From the NCBI GenBank assembly GCA_904066235.2, contig CAJFCV020000003.1, positions 12,276,001-12,340,000 of the forward strand: DNA of 64,000 bases. Direction: 5' to 3'. Shown here piece by piece: positions 11,667-23,353 of the stretch. Position numbers and translations under genes: made by a program. The notes under the pieces are model-generated. The model saw nothing but the letters and a program-made list of their open reading frames with translations, searched no databases and was not told the origin of the DNA. Position 1 is the stretch's first letter; every line of letters begins with the position of its first letter. This DNA comes from Bursaphelenchus xylophilus (Eukaryota; Nematoda; Chromadorea; Rhabditida; Aphelenchoididae).

Positions 11667-13156
11667 TACTCCTCGTACAATGTTTTGACCCCCCTCCTAA
11701 CTCGGTCCAAGGTGTACTAATTCGGACCAAATTTGGTATGTAGTATAGTCACAGGCTAGTAACAAAATATAACATAGCTGGACCTACCTTATAGTTGAAT
11801 TTCAAAAGCTAGGGGCAATTTTCAAAAATCACCTTAAAAAATCGAGGAAAAAGTTTTGACCCCCCTTAAAAAACGTTAGATATCGCCAGCGGATGCCACG
11901 CAAACCTATTGTAATCGACGTCCCATACCTGAATACAGGTTAATATATGGTTTTCCGTTGAATGCTTCGTTGCACTTGAGGATTCAACGCGTTAAACCGT
12001 TTTTGTTGTAGAGCTGCCCAAAATTGTAAAAATCTTGCCCTAGCGCTTTCCTAGAGCTCTAAATTGGGTTTATATTACGTGTTTTACACCTGTATTTACC
12101 TTCTCCTTTCAATAAAAGTGCATGGTGGCCTGGCGGTGTAGATTCGGCACATACCCTCTTGTCATGCCCAGCCTTGGTGAGCCATTTGCTCTTTGACTCA
12201 AGGTCGAGATGGGGTTGTTAGGTCCTCAACGTAATCCTGAGACTCCTAGTTACTCTCAAACAAAAAATAAACTCCGGCTGACACGGTCTCATATGGTTTG
12301 CAGGCGCAACTTGGCCGATCTGCACCTTAACGAAAAACCCGCGTTTTTCAAATGGATTTTTAGCCACCAAAAACGGCTTTCATTTGATGGACCAGGTAAT
12401 TTAAGACGCTACAGCACCCACCATACTCATTTGAGACGTATGAAACGCCAAATGGGACGTGGGGATGTAATAGTGCTCGGGGTCATCTACAGTAACGGCA
12501 AACTTACGATTAAGGTGAATGAAACCCATTACAAAACGTGTCAAATCAAAACATTTTACATTACTGAGAGTAACTAGGAGTCTCAGGATTACATTGAGGA
12601 CCTAACGACCACATCTCGACCTTGAGTCAAAGAGCAAATGGCTCACCAAGGCTGGGCATGACAAGAGGGTATGTGCCGAATCTACACCGCCAGGCCACCA
12701 TGCACTTTTATTGAAAGGAGAAGGTAAATACAGGTCTAAATCACATAATATAAATCCAATTTAGAGCTATTGGAAAGCTATAGGGCAAGATTTTTAACAT
12801 TTTGTGCAGCTCTTCATCCAAAACGGTTTAATGCGTTGAATCCTCAAATGCAACGAAGGATTCAACGGAAAACCATTTATTAACCTGTATTCAGGTATGG
12901 GACGTCGATTACAATAGGTTTGCGTGGCATCCGCTGGCGATATCTAACGTTTTTTAGGGGGGGTCAAAACTTTTTCCTCGATTTTTTAAGGTGATTTTTG
13001 AAAATTGCCCCTAGCTTTTGAAATTCAACTATAAGGTAGGTCCAGCTATGTTATTTTTTGTTACTAGCCTGTGAGTATACTACATACCAAATTTGGTCCG
13101 AATTAGTACACCTTGGACCGAGTTAGGAGGGGGGTCAAAACATTGTACGGGGAGTA
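11667..13156. mobile_element. Tc1/mariner-type fold-back element with TA target duplication
   Basis: Two ~590-bp arms (11667-~12257 and ~12566-13156) are inverted copies of one another around a ~300-bp loop. The element begins TACTCC(T/C)CGTACAATG, ends with the complement, and is flanked by TA at 11665-11666 and 13157-13158. The paralogous position in copy B (around 18000) is an empty AAAATAAAAA site, which proves insertion and a TA duplication. The loop carries a transposase remnant. Confidence 0.9.
12262..12577 (+). pseudogene. Tc1/mariner transposase remnant in the palindrome loop
   Basis: The translation contains a run resembling the central DDE region of Tc1/Tc3 transposases (WIFSHQKRLSFDGPGNLRRY, then MGRGDVIVLGVIYSNGK, compared with the family pattern FSDE..F..DG..RYW....GGGSVMVWG.IS..GK). 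The acidic residue expected in the FSDE motif is replaced (FSHQ), and the N-terminal DNA-binding region and C-terminal catalytic residue are absent. It is therefore a dead fragment. TA flanks of the host element agree with this family. Confidence 0.75.
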
Positions 13157-13777
13157 TAAAAAAAAATTTTCTGGGAATTTCTGCAAAACGCGGTTCGAAA
13201 TTTCTGAAATTTCCGTAGATTTTTTTGGGAAATTTTATTTTAAAATTTTTCCTTTGAAAATGCGATTTTTTTGCCGGAAAATTTGAAAAACCCGGATTTT
13301 TTGACTTTAACCCCTCATATTTTGACTCTTTCTGCATAACGCGTTTGGAAATTTTTCTAAAATTGTTGAGAAACTTTGATTTCGATCTACGGAAAATTTG
13401 AGAAAAATTGTACAAAAAATTTTCGAGTTCTTCCAAAATTTCCCACCCAAATCCCCGAGTTATAACTTGAAAATAGTCGCGAAACTCGCCTTATCCCCTT
13501 GTCGCCTTACAAAAGATTGTCTTGGCTCGCGCCGAAACCCCTATTGACCTCGTTGTTTTCCACTCTTCCTTCGTCTACTGCACGGTAATTTTGATTATGC
13601 AAAATTTTTATTTTGTTTTATTTTTTGAAAAATTTTGAAAATTTTTGAAAATTTTGAAATTTTTTGAAAATATTTTCGTCCAGTTCAAGAGCCTGTAATA
13701 TAGATTCGTTTATATACAATCAATAAATATAATATTAACAACGATTTCGCGGTCCGATTTTCTCCATCAGACAATAT

Positions 13778-14050
13778 AAGGCGCGTGCGTTCTACTTCTC
13801 TTCGGACTTCCTCGCAGAAAACCCGCATTTCTTGTCTGTGGGCCCGCTAGACAAGAAATGCGCAATTCTTGGCTGAGCAGAGAAAAAAAGAAAAAAATCT
13901 TCACGGAGAGAGAGCAGAAAATTGCGCAATATTGCGCAATGTTGCGCAATTTTAGACAAGAAATGCGCGTTTCTTGTCTAGCGAGCCCACAGACAAGAAA
14001 TGCGGGTTTTCTGCGAGGAAGTCCGAAGAAAAGTAGAACGCACGCGCCTT
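13778..14050. mobile_element. 273-bp MITE with TIR AAGGCGCGTGCGTTCTACTT
   Basis: Near-perfect terminal inverted repeats include TTCGGACTTCCTCGCAGAAA and ACAAGAAATGCG. Flanking ATAT duplications lie at 13774-13777 and 14051-14054. Copy B has the uninterrupted ATAT site (around 18617-18622). The centre contains repeated GCGCAAT. The element separates the last codons of the truncated secreted-protein gene fragment from its 3' flank. Confidence 0.9.
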
Positions 14051-14402
14051 ATATGATGCGGATCATTGGTAAAGTCGTAAATTACAGTATCCCAATGGTC
14101 CCCAGGCGAGCTCAAAAAGGCACTACGAAAGTTGTGGTACATTTGCTGAAAGTTGGGATCATTCCTCAACGGGAAATTATCCAAATGTGTCCGTGGCGGG
14201 TTCCCGAACCTCCTCGGATCGGCGGTTGTGGGCGGAGCCACCGTGGGGAAGAGTGTGAACCCCGGTTGAGCCGCAACTCCCAAAGGTTGTCCAGGTTGCG
14301 CTGCAGAAGCGCCTAGACCAAAAGGCTGCCCTGCGGCCGCTGGGAATTGAAATTGTTGAGATGCCGGCGCTGCGAAAACAACTGGCTGAGCCACTTGCCC
14401 TG
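14051..14402 (-). pseudogene. 3' fragment of the secreted-protein gene, copy A
   Basis: The reverse strand encodes the C-terminal ~115 residues of the protein whose intact gene is 25810-31848 (PVVFAAPASQQFQFPAAAGQ, PPTTADPRRFGNPPRTHLDN). It ends abruptly at 14402, where a transposon end begins, and the normal stop context is interrupted by the 273-bp MITE. The upstream exons are missing, so this is a truncated duplication product. Confidence 0.88.
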
Positions 14403-14404
14403 AG

Positions 14405-15347
14405 CACGCGACGAAAAAAGTGGAAATAGAGAAATTCGCGGGAAAATGTTTTCGACATTTCATACGCTGAAACCGTTACAAATAAATAATAAAAATCTTT
14501 CCAAAATTCTAATAAACAACAATTTACGTGTGAAACCGGCGAGAAAGCATCGAAAGGCATCTAGGAGGTGCACCCCGAACTTCTTAGATTGATCGAAGAA
14601 GAGAAAGGAATTATATTGTACTAGGCAAAATTGGATCAAAATCGATGGATCTGACCGAATTCGAGCTCTTCCGAGGTTTACAAGAGTAGCAGGGCTTTGA
14701 TCCTGCTACAACAGACCACTACTAAATTGAAATTCATCAAATCTTCTTTATTTCCGCCTAAACATCAAACCAATAAGAATAATTAAAATTACATAAATTT
14801 TCGACAATCCATCGAATTTGTCGGATACAATCTGAACTCGGAATTCAATCTCTACACCCATTGGTACATTATGCTGGCTTTCACATTCTACTTCAACATG
14901 AATCGGCTGAAATATCAATTATATTATTTTAGGTATAACCAGAGAAAATTGTTAGCTCAATGGTCTAGAAAAACAAAAAATCAAAAAGGAAACGTCACAA
15001 ACTTACCCTGAAATGTTCTAAACGTCGTCTGCTTCCACTGATCCAACTTTGCTCACGCCTTCTCCAGTCCTTTCTTGCGTATCTCCTTCAGTTCCTGCAA
15101 CATGATGCAATAATGAACCGACAAGTGCCCTTTTCAACTGTCAAATTTCCAGATTTCTTTTTTACAACGTCAACACTTGAAACTGAGAACAACGTAATTT
15201 TTGACATACTATTCATCCCTAAATTATTCCAAATCGCAGAGTTACAATACCATCTAACACAATATTCATTCTTTCAAAAGAATCAAAAATATTGGGCGCA
15301 GCTCGAAATCTCTATTTCCAATTTTGCCTTACGTTTTTCGTGGCGTG
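14405..15347. mobile_element. ~943-bp DNA element, TIR CACGC(C/G)ACGAAAAA, copy B
   Basis: Homologous to 21672-22766, with terminal inverted repeats CACGCGACGAAAAA and TTTTTCGTGGCGTG. Relative to the other copy it lacks ~160 bp (equivalent to 22431-22590) at an ACAACGTC junction. Its left end abuts the truncated secreted-protein fragment rather than its normal flank, so the unit A/unit B duplication joint coincides with the transposon end. No transposase is recognisable. Confidence 0.8.
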
Positions 15348-15394
15348 CTTGAAGACCGCAATCCCCTAGCCCGTCGAGTAGAACCCAAGCCAAG

Positions 15395-15610
15395 ATGCCA
15401 AGAAGCTACCGGACTACAGTCAACTCTCCACCTACCGATCCAAGCGCTGATCCTTCTTCACAAAGGGAGATGTTGAGTCCCGAGACGAAACCTACGACTA
15501 CGTTATTGGCATTCCGTTTCATTCGAAGCTTCTCGAAGCCTAGAAGAAAAGGGAGCTCTACCCTACATCTGGCTGACTACATACCTTCACAACATCCAGT
15601 TAAGACATAA
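15395..15610 (+). other. 71-codon conserved open frame of unknown nature, copy B
   Basis: An ATG-started frame (MPRSYRTTVNSPPTDPSADP...) is shared with 22814-23029, with one amino-acid change (S to F). It immediately follows the 943-bp element. It may be the distal part of a reading frame interrupted by that element (see 21485-21671), but a neighbouring frame is also open for ~130 bp, so coding status is uncertain. No domain is recognised. Confidence 0.3.
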
Positions 15611-15934
15611 CAATCAATCTTTTTTTATCAATCCCATCAATTTTTATTTTATTCATACCCAAATCTGATAGATAACAAAAAATGAGTTCGAAAATCGCCA
15701 AAAATCCCATTCATTCTTTCGAATACTGTCCAATTAGTAAAATTACAGCTTTATTTTTATTTACAACCAGTTCCATTTGCCTTATCTCACCTTGTTTTAG
15801 GCAATTTCAAAATTTTTCTTATCAAAAAAAATTTCGAGCGTCCATTCCGAAACTCGTTTACAAACTGTCCATTTTCAGGTACAATAAGCCGTTTTTTCTC
15901 TCGATGATGTACATAGGTGTGTTAATGTAATTCT

Positions 15935-17802
15935 GTGAACGCTGCATTGGAATCGTTACCTCAGCCGAGCATGAACTCGCACAAGAGTAATATCGCCGCT
16001 TTAAATTGTGCCCTGTGCAAGATGATGTTAATACAACCGGTGAGAGTGAAGGTAAGTGTTTTTTGCATTATTGCTTTCGACTTTTAGGGATGAATTGACA
16101 AAAAATGGGAGAAAATGATTGAACTGCACAGTGCAATATAAATTTTGAGAGATATTTTGTCGTATGAAGTGTCGGCTGGTATGACACTCAAATTTTTGGA
16201 TGGTATTAGGGACGGTGGGCCAAATTTCATAGCTCTGGTTATGTTGTGTCTTTGCGAGCGATCTGAACTTCAAATTTTCTGGGCCGCACTGTGCAATTGC
16301 TCTTTTTGTCTATTGCACTGTGCAGAGAACAAAATAAAGAATGCTGTGGTGTTTTATGAGCGTCCTAGAGGTCCATGCAAAATTTAATAAAGTTTTGATC
16401 GAATTCCATGCCCGTTGCACTGTGCAATTTCCAGTTTTTTTCTCCGCACTGTGCAAAAAACCGAACATTTTTTGCACGGTGCAGTTATAATCATGGTAAA
16501 CCAAGTTTGTTGCAATGTTCTCACCAACTTTTAGAGCTGTTCGCATCGCTTCTGTGGAGCTTGTATGCATAGTTATCGGCGAGCTCACCACCGCCAATGC
16601 CCATCCTGTTCTCACTCCCTTATCGCAGATGACGGCCGAGAGAATTGGGAGCCGGATCCCGAATTCGAACGCATTGTCTGCGTCTATGTAAGTTTAGTTT
16701 TGGTTTTTCAAGCCTATAAAGGTGCGAAAATATTATTTTTTCCAATTTTAGAGACTAAAAGAAACCCGTTATGTTAACGGTGCTATGACACAATCTCAGA
16801 TTTTAAACCTTCGAAAACAACTCCGGAGGGCGCAGAAAATGGAAGACGAGGTGTGTGTGGTGTTATGGCCCGATGTATCGGCCAGACGACTGCCTCGCGC
16901 CGCGAATCGGGTTCGATATGTGATTATGGATGGGACCACGACAACAGGTGGGTAAATTAATATAATTTTTGGTTGGATTTTAGGTTTTTTTGATGGATTA
17001 TTTAATCTGGGACTTGATTGAGCACAGGAGTTGGGGTTTTATGTTATTTGAGCCTGGAAATTGCACTTTGCGAAAAAAAATTTTTTTTTGCACCGTGCAG
17101 TCAAAAAAATTTTTTCGTATAATAGGCCTAAAATTGCATGTAGGTTAGTCTACTGGGTCTAGAATTCAATATTCTCTCCATTTTTTTCTAATTTAGAGTA
17201 TAAATTCCTCAAAATTTCAAATTTTTAAATTTTTGCACCGTGCAGTCAAAAAAATTTTTTTTTCGTATAATGGGTCTGAAATTGCATCTAGGCTCCTCTA
17301 CTGGGTCTAAAATTTAATATTCGATTAAATTTTCTCCATTTTGGCGCATAAATTCCTCAAAATTTCAAATTTTGATATTACCCATGACACTTTTCCCATT
17401 TCAGTCCACCACCTAGCCAATTTCATCCTAATCCGAACGAAAGTGGAAACCAAAAACCCCAACCCCAATCCTGACGATTTTCTAGTCGAATTCGCGCCGG
17501 TGATCTTCGACAAACCCGACTTTTTGCCCGACCAACTCCCCTCCACGGCCGTTTTGTTCCGCCCGAACCAAGTGAAGCCCCCGCGACGCTCCGCCGACCC
17601 CCCGGACGCCGACGAGCCACCCTTCAAGACTCCGAATCAAATGCTGGCCATCCAGTACCCCTTCCGACCACTGCCCAACGAGATGAAAATGGGCGAAGTG
17701 AAGCGACAGTACTACCGCAACACAAGAAAGACCTTCAAACTCCTGTTCCGCATATTCCATCGACACGAAACGAATGGAACCCATGCGGAATGTAAAAAGT
17801 AA
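15935..17802 (+). CDS. spat-3: RING1-type Polycomb E3 ligase, copy B (start codon ATG to GTG)
   Basis: Exons 15935-16051, 16535-16687, 16752-16947 and 17405-17802 match copy A exon for exon (same lengths and phases, all RING ligands and the RAWUL core retained). The codon corresponding to the copy A start is GTG at 15935; the next in-frame ATG is at 15971 (residue 13 of copy A), still upstream of the RING. The product is probably 275 aa. Introns 1 and 3 carry GCACNGTGC motifs, but intron 3 lacks the transposon of copy A. All splice sites remain canonical, so the gene may be functional; loss of efficient initiation is the main doubt. Confidence 0.72.
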
Positions 17803-18612
17803 TGTCTGGGAGGGAGTTTTGGGAGGTTTTGGGAGACGAAATTTTTTGAAAAAATTTTTTTTTTGAAATTTAAAAATTTTGAAAATTTTCGGAAAAAGTG
17901 ATGTCATTTGTTCTAAATTGCCTGAGGGTAAGTTTAGAACAATTTATGACCGATTTTTTTATTCTGAAAAATGTTTTTTTGACGAAAATTTTGGAAAATA
18001 AAAAAAAAAATTTTTGGGAATTTCTGCAAAACGCGGTGCGAAATTTCGGAAATTTCCGTAGATTTTTTTTGGGAAATTTTATTTTAAAATTTTTCCTTTG
18101 AAAATGCGATTTTTTTGTCGGAAAATTTGAAAAACCCGGATTTTTTTGACTTTAACCCCTCATATTTTGACTCTTTCTGCATAACGCGTTTGGAAATTTT
18201 TTGAAAATTGTTGAGAAACTTTGATTTTGATCGCTGGAAAATTTGAGAAAAATTGTACAAAAAATTTTCGAGTTCTTCCAAAATTTCCCACCCAAATCCC
18301 CGAGTTATAACTTGAAAATAGTCGCGAAACTCGCCTTATCCCCTTGTCGCCTTACAAAAGATTGTCTTGGCTCGCGCCGAAACCCCTATTGACCTCGTTG
18401 TTTTCCACTCTTCCTTCGTCTACTGCACGGTAATTTTGATTATGCAAAATTTTTATTTTGTTTTATTTTTTGAAAAATTTTGAAAATTTTTGAAAATTTT
18501 GAAATTTTTTGAAAATATTTTCGCCCAGTTCAAGAGCCTGTAATATAGATTCGTTTATATACAATCAATAAATATAATATTAACAACGATTTCGCGCCCG
18601 ATTCTCTCCATC

Positions 18613-19327
18613 AGACAATATGATGCGGATCATTGGTAAAGTCGTAAATTACAGTATCCGAATGGTCCCCAGGCGAGCTCAAAAAGGCACTACGAAAGTT
18701 GTGGTACATCTTCAGGCTGTGCTGCAGAAGCACCTAGCCCAAAAGGCTGCCCTGCCGCCGCTGGGAATTGAAATTGTTGAACTGCCGGCGCTGCGAAAAC
18801 AACTGGCTGAGCCACTTGCCCTGAGGGCAGGTTTTGCGAAATTTGTGAACCAGCAACACCAGTAAGGCTAGTCTGAACTGTAGGCAAAGCGGAAGGAGCG
18901 ACAGCCTGATTGGATGCAGATGACTGCTGATTTTGTTGAGTTCCCCCCAAATTCGCCTGATTTTGGCTCAAATTCGAATTCTCAGCCGCTGATCCGCCTG
19001 GATTGGCCTCGAATCTGGGTGGAACGGTAGTTCGGATCGTCTCAATCAACGCCTCTTGTCCGGCTTGCACCGACTGCTGATTTATCCGCAGATTTGCGCC
19101 GATAAAACTGGGTCTCTCAACTTCCAATGGCCTCACAGCAACTGGCTTCGAATTCCCCTCATTTGTATCCTGATCCACTTGCCCTAAAGGCCGGATATTC
19201 AGCCCCCGATTCAAGGGCCGGCCCGTGGAGTCAACGCGCTCTCGCAGCTCCTCGTCGCTGTCGTCGTCGCTGAAGAAACGCTCGCTTTCGCGGTCCCTCT
19301 CCTCTCGGGCCGCGCTCTTTTCCTCGT
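18613..19327 (-). pseudogene. Truncated 3' fragment of the secreted-protein gene, copy B
   Basis: The reverse strand matches the last exon of 25810-26894 (RERDRESERFFSDDDSDEEL, SAAENSNLSQNQANLGGTQQ). Near 18709 about 150 bp present in copy C (around 25909-26058) are missing, which removes most of the conserved C-terminus. At 19328 the frame is broken by a 1.8-kb palindromic element; its continuation resumes at 21141-21215 and then ends. The first two exons are absent. Confidence 0.88.
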
Positions 19328-19849
19328 GGCACCACGACATTTCCGGAATTTGGACACTTCCGGAATGGCGGAATAGTGACACTTCCGGAATGGCGGAACA
19401 GTGACACTTCCGGAACCGGGGAAAAATCAAAGAAGAGGCTTAGACCTGCCATCTGAACCATCTGACTGGATTTATTGTTATTAATCTCAAAAATTTTGTT
19501 ATTTTTTTTTCTGATTGTTACTTTTCTCTTAAGTATATAGTAGTGTTAAAAAGTAATTTTTTGGAATTTTTCCAAAAATACTGGATTTAGGGGTTTTCGA
19601 GGGTGCTGATTTCGAAAATCATGTTAGCTTTCCTCTTCATAGTACTATCTGGTACTATACAGTACAAGGTGAAAATATGGCTCTTGGCGTTAATGGTGTT
19701 GTTTTGATGCTTAGTACTCCTCAAAAACACGTTTTAAATAACTGGTACTGTTTAGTACTGTCTGGTACTATGTAGTACAAGGTGAAAATAGGAGTACTAA
19801 AGAACAGAACAACACCACTTACGCCTAAACGTAGTGGACGTTTTTGTCC

Positions 19850-20023
19850 CCACCCCGGTTTTGTCCCCAAGACGGTTTTGTCCCCAGGACGTTTTTGTCC
19901 CCACTTTTTTCGAGCCTTTTTGTCCCCAGGACGGTTTTGTCCCCAAGACGTTTTTGTCCCCACTTTTTTTATTTTTTTGTCCCCACAGCGGTTTTGTCCC
20001 CAGGACGTTTTTGTCCCCAAGCT
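19850..20023 (+). repeat. ~19-bp GACGTTTTTGTCCCCA minisatellite, left arm
   Basis: Eight or so units of (A/G)GACG(G/T)TTTTGTCCCCA are interrupted by short TTTTTTCGAGCC and TTTTTATTT spacers. The complementary array lies at 20452-20635 in the right arm. Because of the repeat, all three frames are open on each strand; these frames are artefacts. Confidence 0.9.
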
Positions 20024-20451
20024 GGATAGTACGATTAAAAATTATGCATTCAAATGTTAATGCTGTTGGTTTGTTGCACAGTACTGCTCAAACAACTTGT
20101 TCTTAGCGCTTGGTACTGTATAGTACGAGGTGGTACTACATAGCACGAGGTAAAAATTAAGCCATAACACGTCAATGCTATGGGTTTGAAGCCCAGTACT
20201 TCTCAAAAATGTGTTTTAGCACATGGTACTATATAGCACGAATTTGTTTTTGCACAAAATGAACGTCTGATCAGTACTGCATACCAAAACAACGTCATTC
20301 ACGCGTTATAGCTTAATTTTTACCTCGTACTATATAGTACCACCTCGTACTATACAGTACCAAGCGCTAAGAACATGTTGTTTGAGCAGTGCTGGGCACC
20401 AAACCAACAGCATTAACATTTGAATGCATAATTTTTAATCGCACTATCCAG

Positions 20452-20635
20452 CTTGGGGACAAAAACGTCCTGGGGACAAAACCGGTGTGGGGACAAAAAA
20501 ATAAAAAAAGTGGGGACAAAAACGTCTTGGGGACAAAACCGTCCTGGGGACAAAAAGGCTCGAAAAAAGTGGGGACAAAAACGTCCTGGGGACAAAACCG
20601 TCTTGGGGACAAAACCGGGGTGGGGACAAAAACGT
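20452..20635 (-). repeat. ~19-bp minisatellite, right arm (inverted copy)
   Basis: TGGGGACAAAA(A/C)CGTC units form the mirror image of 19850-20023. The two arrays would pair if the strand folded back. They differ at few positions, suggesting recent formation or gene conversion between arms. Confidence 0.9.
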
Positions 20636-21484
20636 CCACTACGTTTAGGCGTAAGTGGTGTTGTTCTGTTCTTTAGTACTCCTATTTTCACCTTGTACTA
20701 CATAGTACCAGACAGTACTAAACAGTACCAATTATTTAAAACGTGTTTTTGAGGAGTACCAAGCATCAAAACAACACCATTAACGCCCAAAGCCATATTT
20801 TCACTTCGTACTGTATAGTACCAGATAGTACTATGAAGAGGAAAGCTAACATGATTTTCGAAATCAGCACCCTCGAAAACCCCTAAATCCAGTATTTTTG
20901 GAAAAATTCCAAAAAATTACTTTTTAACACTACTACTTAAAAAAAAAGTAACAATCAGAAAAAAAATAACAAAATTTTTGAGATTAATAACAATAAATCC
21001 AGTCAGATGGTTCAGATGGCAGGTCTAAGCCTCTTCTTTGATTTTTCCCCGGTTCCGGAAGTGTCACTGTTCCGCCATTCCGGAAGTGTCACTATTCCGC
21101 CATTCCGGAAGTGTCCAAATTCCGGAAATGTCCTGATGCGTTCCTCGTCCTCCTTTTTTTGGTCGATTGTCGCTCTCAACGCCGCAATCTCCTTCTTTCA
21201 ACGCCGCAATCTCCTTCAATTCCTAGTTGTTTTTTGAGGTGCCGAGAGATTTTGGGGTTTTCTGACTTCTTTGATTATTGTACATGGTGCAGATCTTTTT
21301 TAATTTGAAAAATGATGTTAGTCGCTAAAGTACTTGCTAAATCTTGGTTTAATAGCAAGATAAGACCATAATCTTGCTTTTGAATTAACTTGGCCATAAC
21401 TCATTCAATGGATCCCTGAAGATCATGAAAGAACATTCCAAACCCATTCATGGAGCCAGACCTCATTAATTAACAAAGGGAGAG

Positions 21485-21671
21485 ATGGTCGCGATACCAC
21501 TTGTTACTGGAAAACAAGTCACTGGGAAACTCATTCAAGTACGGAAACGAGTACACGACGACTACGAGTACGATGAGATGGTGGAAGAAGTGAATAGTAC
21601 ACCCACGGCAAGTTCCTCTTCTAATCTATCCGCCTATTTTCCGATTCCGAACCGATACAACGGACTTGAAG
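21485..21671 (+). pseudogene. Coding-like fragment interrupted by a transposon
   Basis: An ATG frame (MVAIPLVTGKQVTGKLIQVR...SAYFPIPNRYNGLE) has a composition typical of protein. It runs into the element starting at 21672. Joining across the CTTGAAG duplication lets the frame continue into 22774 onwards (RNPLARRVEAKPKCQ). The family is unrecognised; it could be a host exon or a retroelement piece. The 5' part is not found in units A or B. Confidence 0.4.
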
Positions 21672-22766
21672 CACGCCACGAAAAAAGTGGAAATAGAGAA
21701 AATTGCGGGAAAATGTTTTCGACATCTGATACGCTGAAACATTTAAAAATAAATAACAAAACGATTCCAAAATTCTAATAAACAACAATTTACGTGTGAA
21801 ACCGGCGAGAAAGCATCGAAAGGATTCTAGGAGGTGCACCCCGAACTTCTTAGATTGATCGAAAAAGAAAAAAGAAATTATATTGTACTAGGCAAAATTG
21901 GATCAAAATCGATGAATCTGACCGAATTCGAGCTCTTCCGGGGTTTACAAGAGTAATGATCCTGCTACAACAGACCACTACTAAATTGAAATTCATCAAA
22001 TCTTCTTTATTTCCACCTAAACATCAAACCAGTAAGAATAATTAAAATTACGTAAATTTTCGACAATCCATCGAATTTGTCGGATGCAATCTGAATTCGG
22101 AATTCAATCTCTACACCCATTGGTACATTATGCTGGCTTTCACATTCTACTTCAACATGAATCGGCTGAAATATCAATTATATTATTTTAGGTATAACCA
22201 GAGAAAATTGTTAGCTCAATGGTCTAGAAAAACAAAAAATCAAAAAGGAAACGTCACAAACTTACCCTGAAATGTTCTAAACGTCGTCTGCTTCCACTGA
22301 TCCAGCTTTGCTCACGCCTTCTCCAGTCCTTTCTTGCGTATCTCCTTCAGTTCCTGCAACATGATGCAATAATGAACCGACAAGTGCCCTTTTCAACTGT
22401 CAAATTTCCAGATTTCTTTTTTACAACGTCCGCTAGGATGTTCCACACAATATCCATCCCCCAACGTACCACTAAAGAACCCAAACGAAAGAGAAATCTT
22501 ACATTTTCTGGAGGCACGTCGGTAGATGGAAGATCAATGTTTGGGTCACAGCGCGATGGGCCGGGCTCCATGGACTCATCCATTATATTCAACACTTGAA
22601 ACTGAGAACAACGTAATTTTTGACATACTATTCATCCCTAAATTATTCCAAATCGCAGAGTTACAATAGCATCTAACACAATATTCATTCTTTCAAAAAA
22701 ATCAAAAATATTGGGCGCAGCTCGAAATCTCTATTTCCAATTTTGCCTTACGTTTTTCGTGGCGTG
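21672..22766. mobile_element. 1.1-kb DNA element, TIR CACGCCACGAAAAA, copy C
   Basis: Inverted ends CACGCCACGAAAAA and TTTTTCGTGGCGTG are flanked by CTTGAAG at 21665-21671 and 22767-22773 (7-bp duplication; alignment to TTGAA is also possible). Internal reverse frame 22347-22595 (MLNIMDESMEPGPSRCDPNI...) is unrecognised. The full-length version of the element at 14405-15347. Confidence 0.85.
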
Positions 22767-22813
22767 CTTGAAGACCGCAATCCCCTAGCCCGTCGAGTAG
22801 AAGCCAAGCCAAA

Positions 22814-23029
22814 ATGCCAAGAAGCTACCGGACTACAGTCAACTCTCCACCTACCGATCCAAGCGCTGATCCTTCTTCACAAAGGGAGATGTTGAGTCCC
22901 GAGACGAAACCTACGACTACGTTATTGGCATTCCGTTTCATTCGAAGCTTCTCGAAGCCTAGAAGAAAAGGGAGCTTTACCCTACATCTGGCTGACTACA
23001 TACCTTCACAACATCCAGTGAAGACATAA
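22814..23029 (+). other. 71-codon conserved open frame, copy C
   Basis: Counterpart of 15395-15610, with a single amino-acid difference. It lies just downstream of the 1.1-kb element and upstream of RING1-C. No domain is recognised; conservation may simply reflect recent duplication. Confidence 0.3.
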
Positions 23030-23353
23030 CAATCAATCTTTTTTTATCAATCCCATCAATTTTTATTTTATTCATACCCAAATCTGATAGATAACAAAAA
23101 ATGAGTTAGAAAATCGCCAAAAATCCCATTCATTCTTTCGAATACTGTCCAATTAGTAAAATTACAGCTTTATTTTTATTTACAACCAGTTCCATTTGCC
23201 TTATCTCACCTTGTTTTAGGCAATTTCAAAATTTCTCTTATCAAAAAAAATTTCGAGCGTCCATTCCGAAACTCGTTTACAAACTGTCCATTTTCAGGTA
23301 CAATAAGCCGTTTTTTCTCTCGGTGATGTACATAGGTGTGTTATTGTAATTCT

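Larger units (their letters stand above)
19328..21140. mobile_element. 1.8-kb near-perfect palindromic element with 8-bp target duplication
   Basis: Arms of ~900 bp pair almost completely around a centre near 20240. The element is flanked by TTCCTCGT at 19320-19327 and 21141-21148, and copy C has the uninterrupted site, so insertion and an 8-bp duplication (hAT-like length) are shown directly. Each arm contains subterminal repeats of TTCCGGAA..GTGTCACT, dispersed GGTACTATATAGTACGAGG-type motifs and a TTTTGTCCCCA minisatellite. No transposase frame was found. Confidence 0.92.

Noticed and set aside
19782..20060. Proteins with FCPQDVFVPT repeats
   Set aside because: Translations of the GTCCCCA minisatellite; the inverted arm gives the same frames in mirror image.
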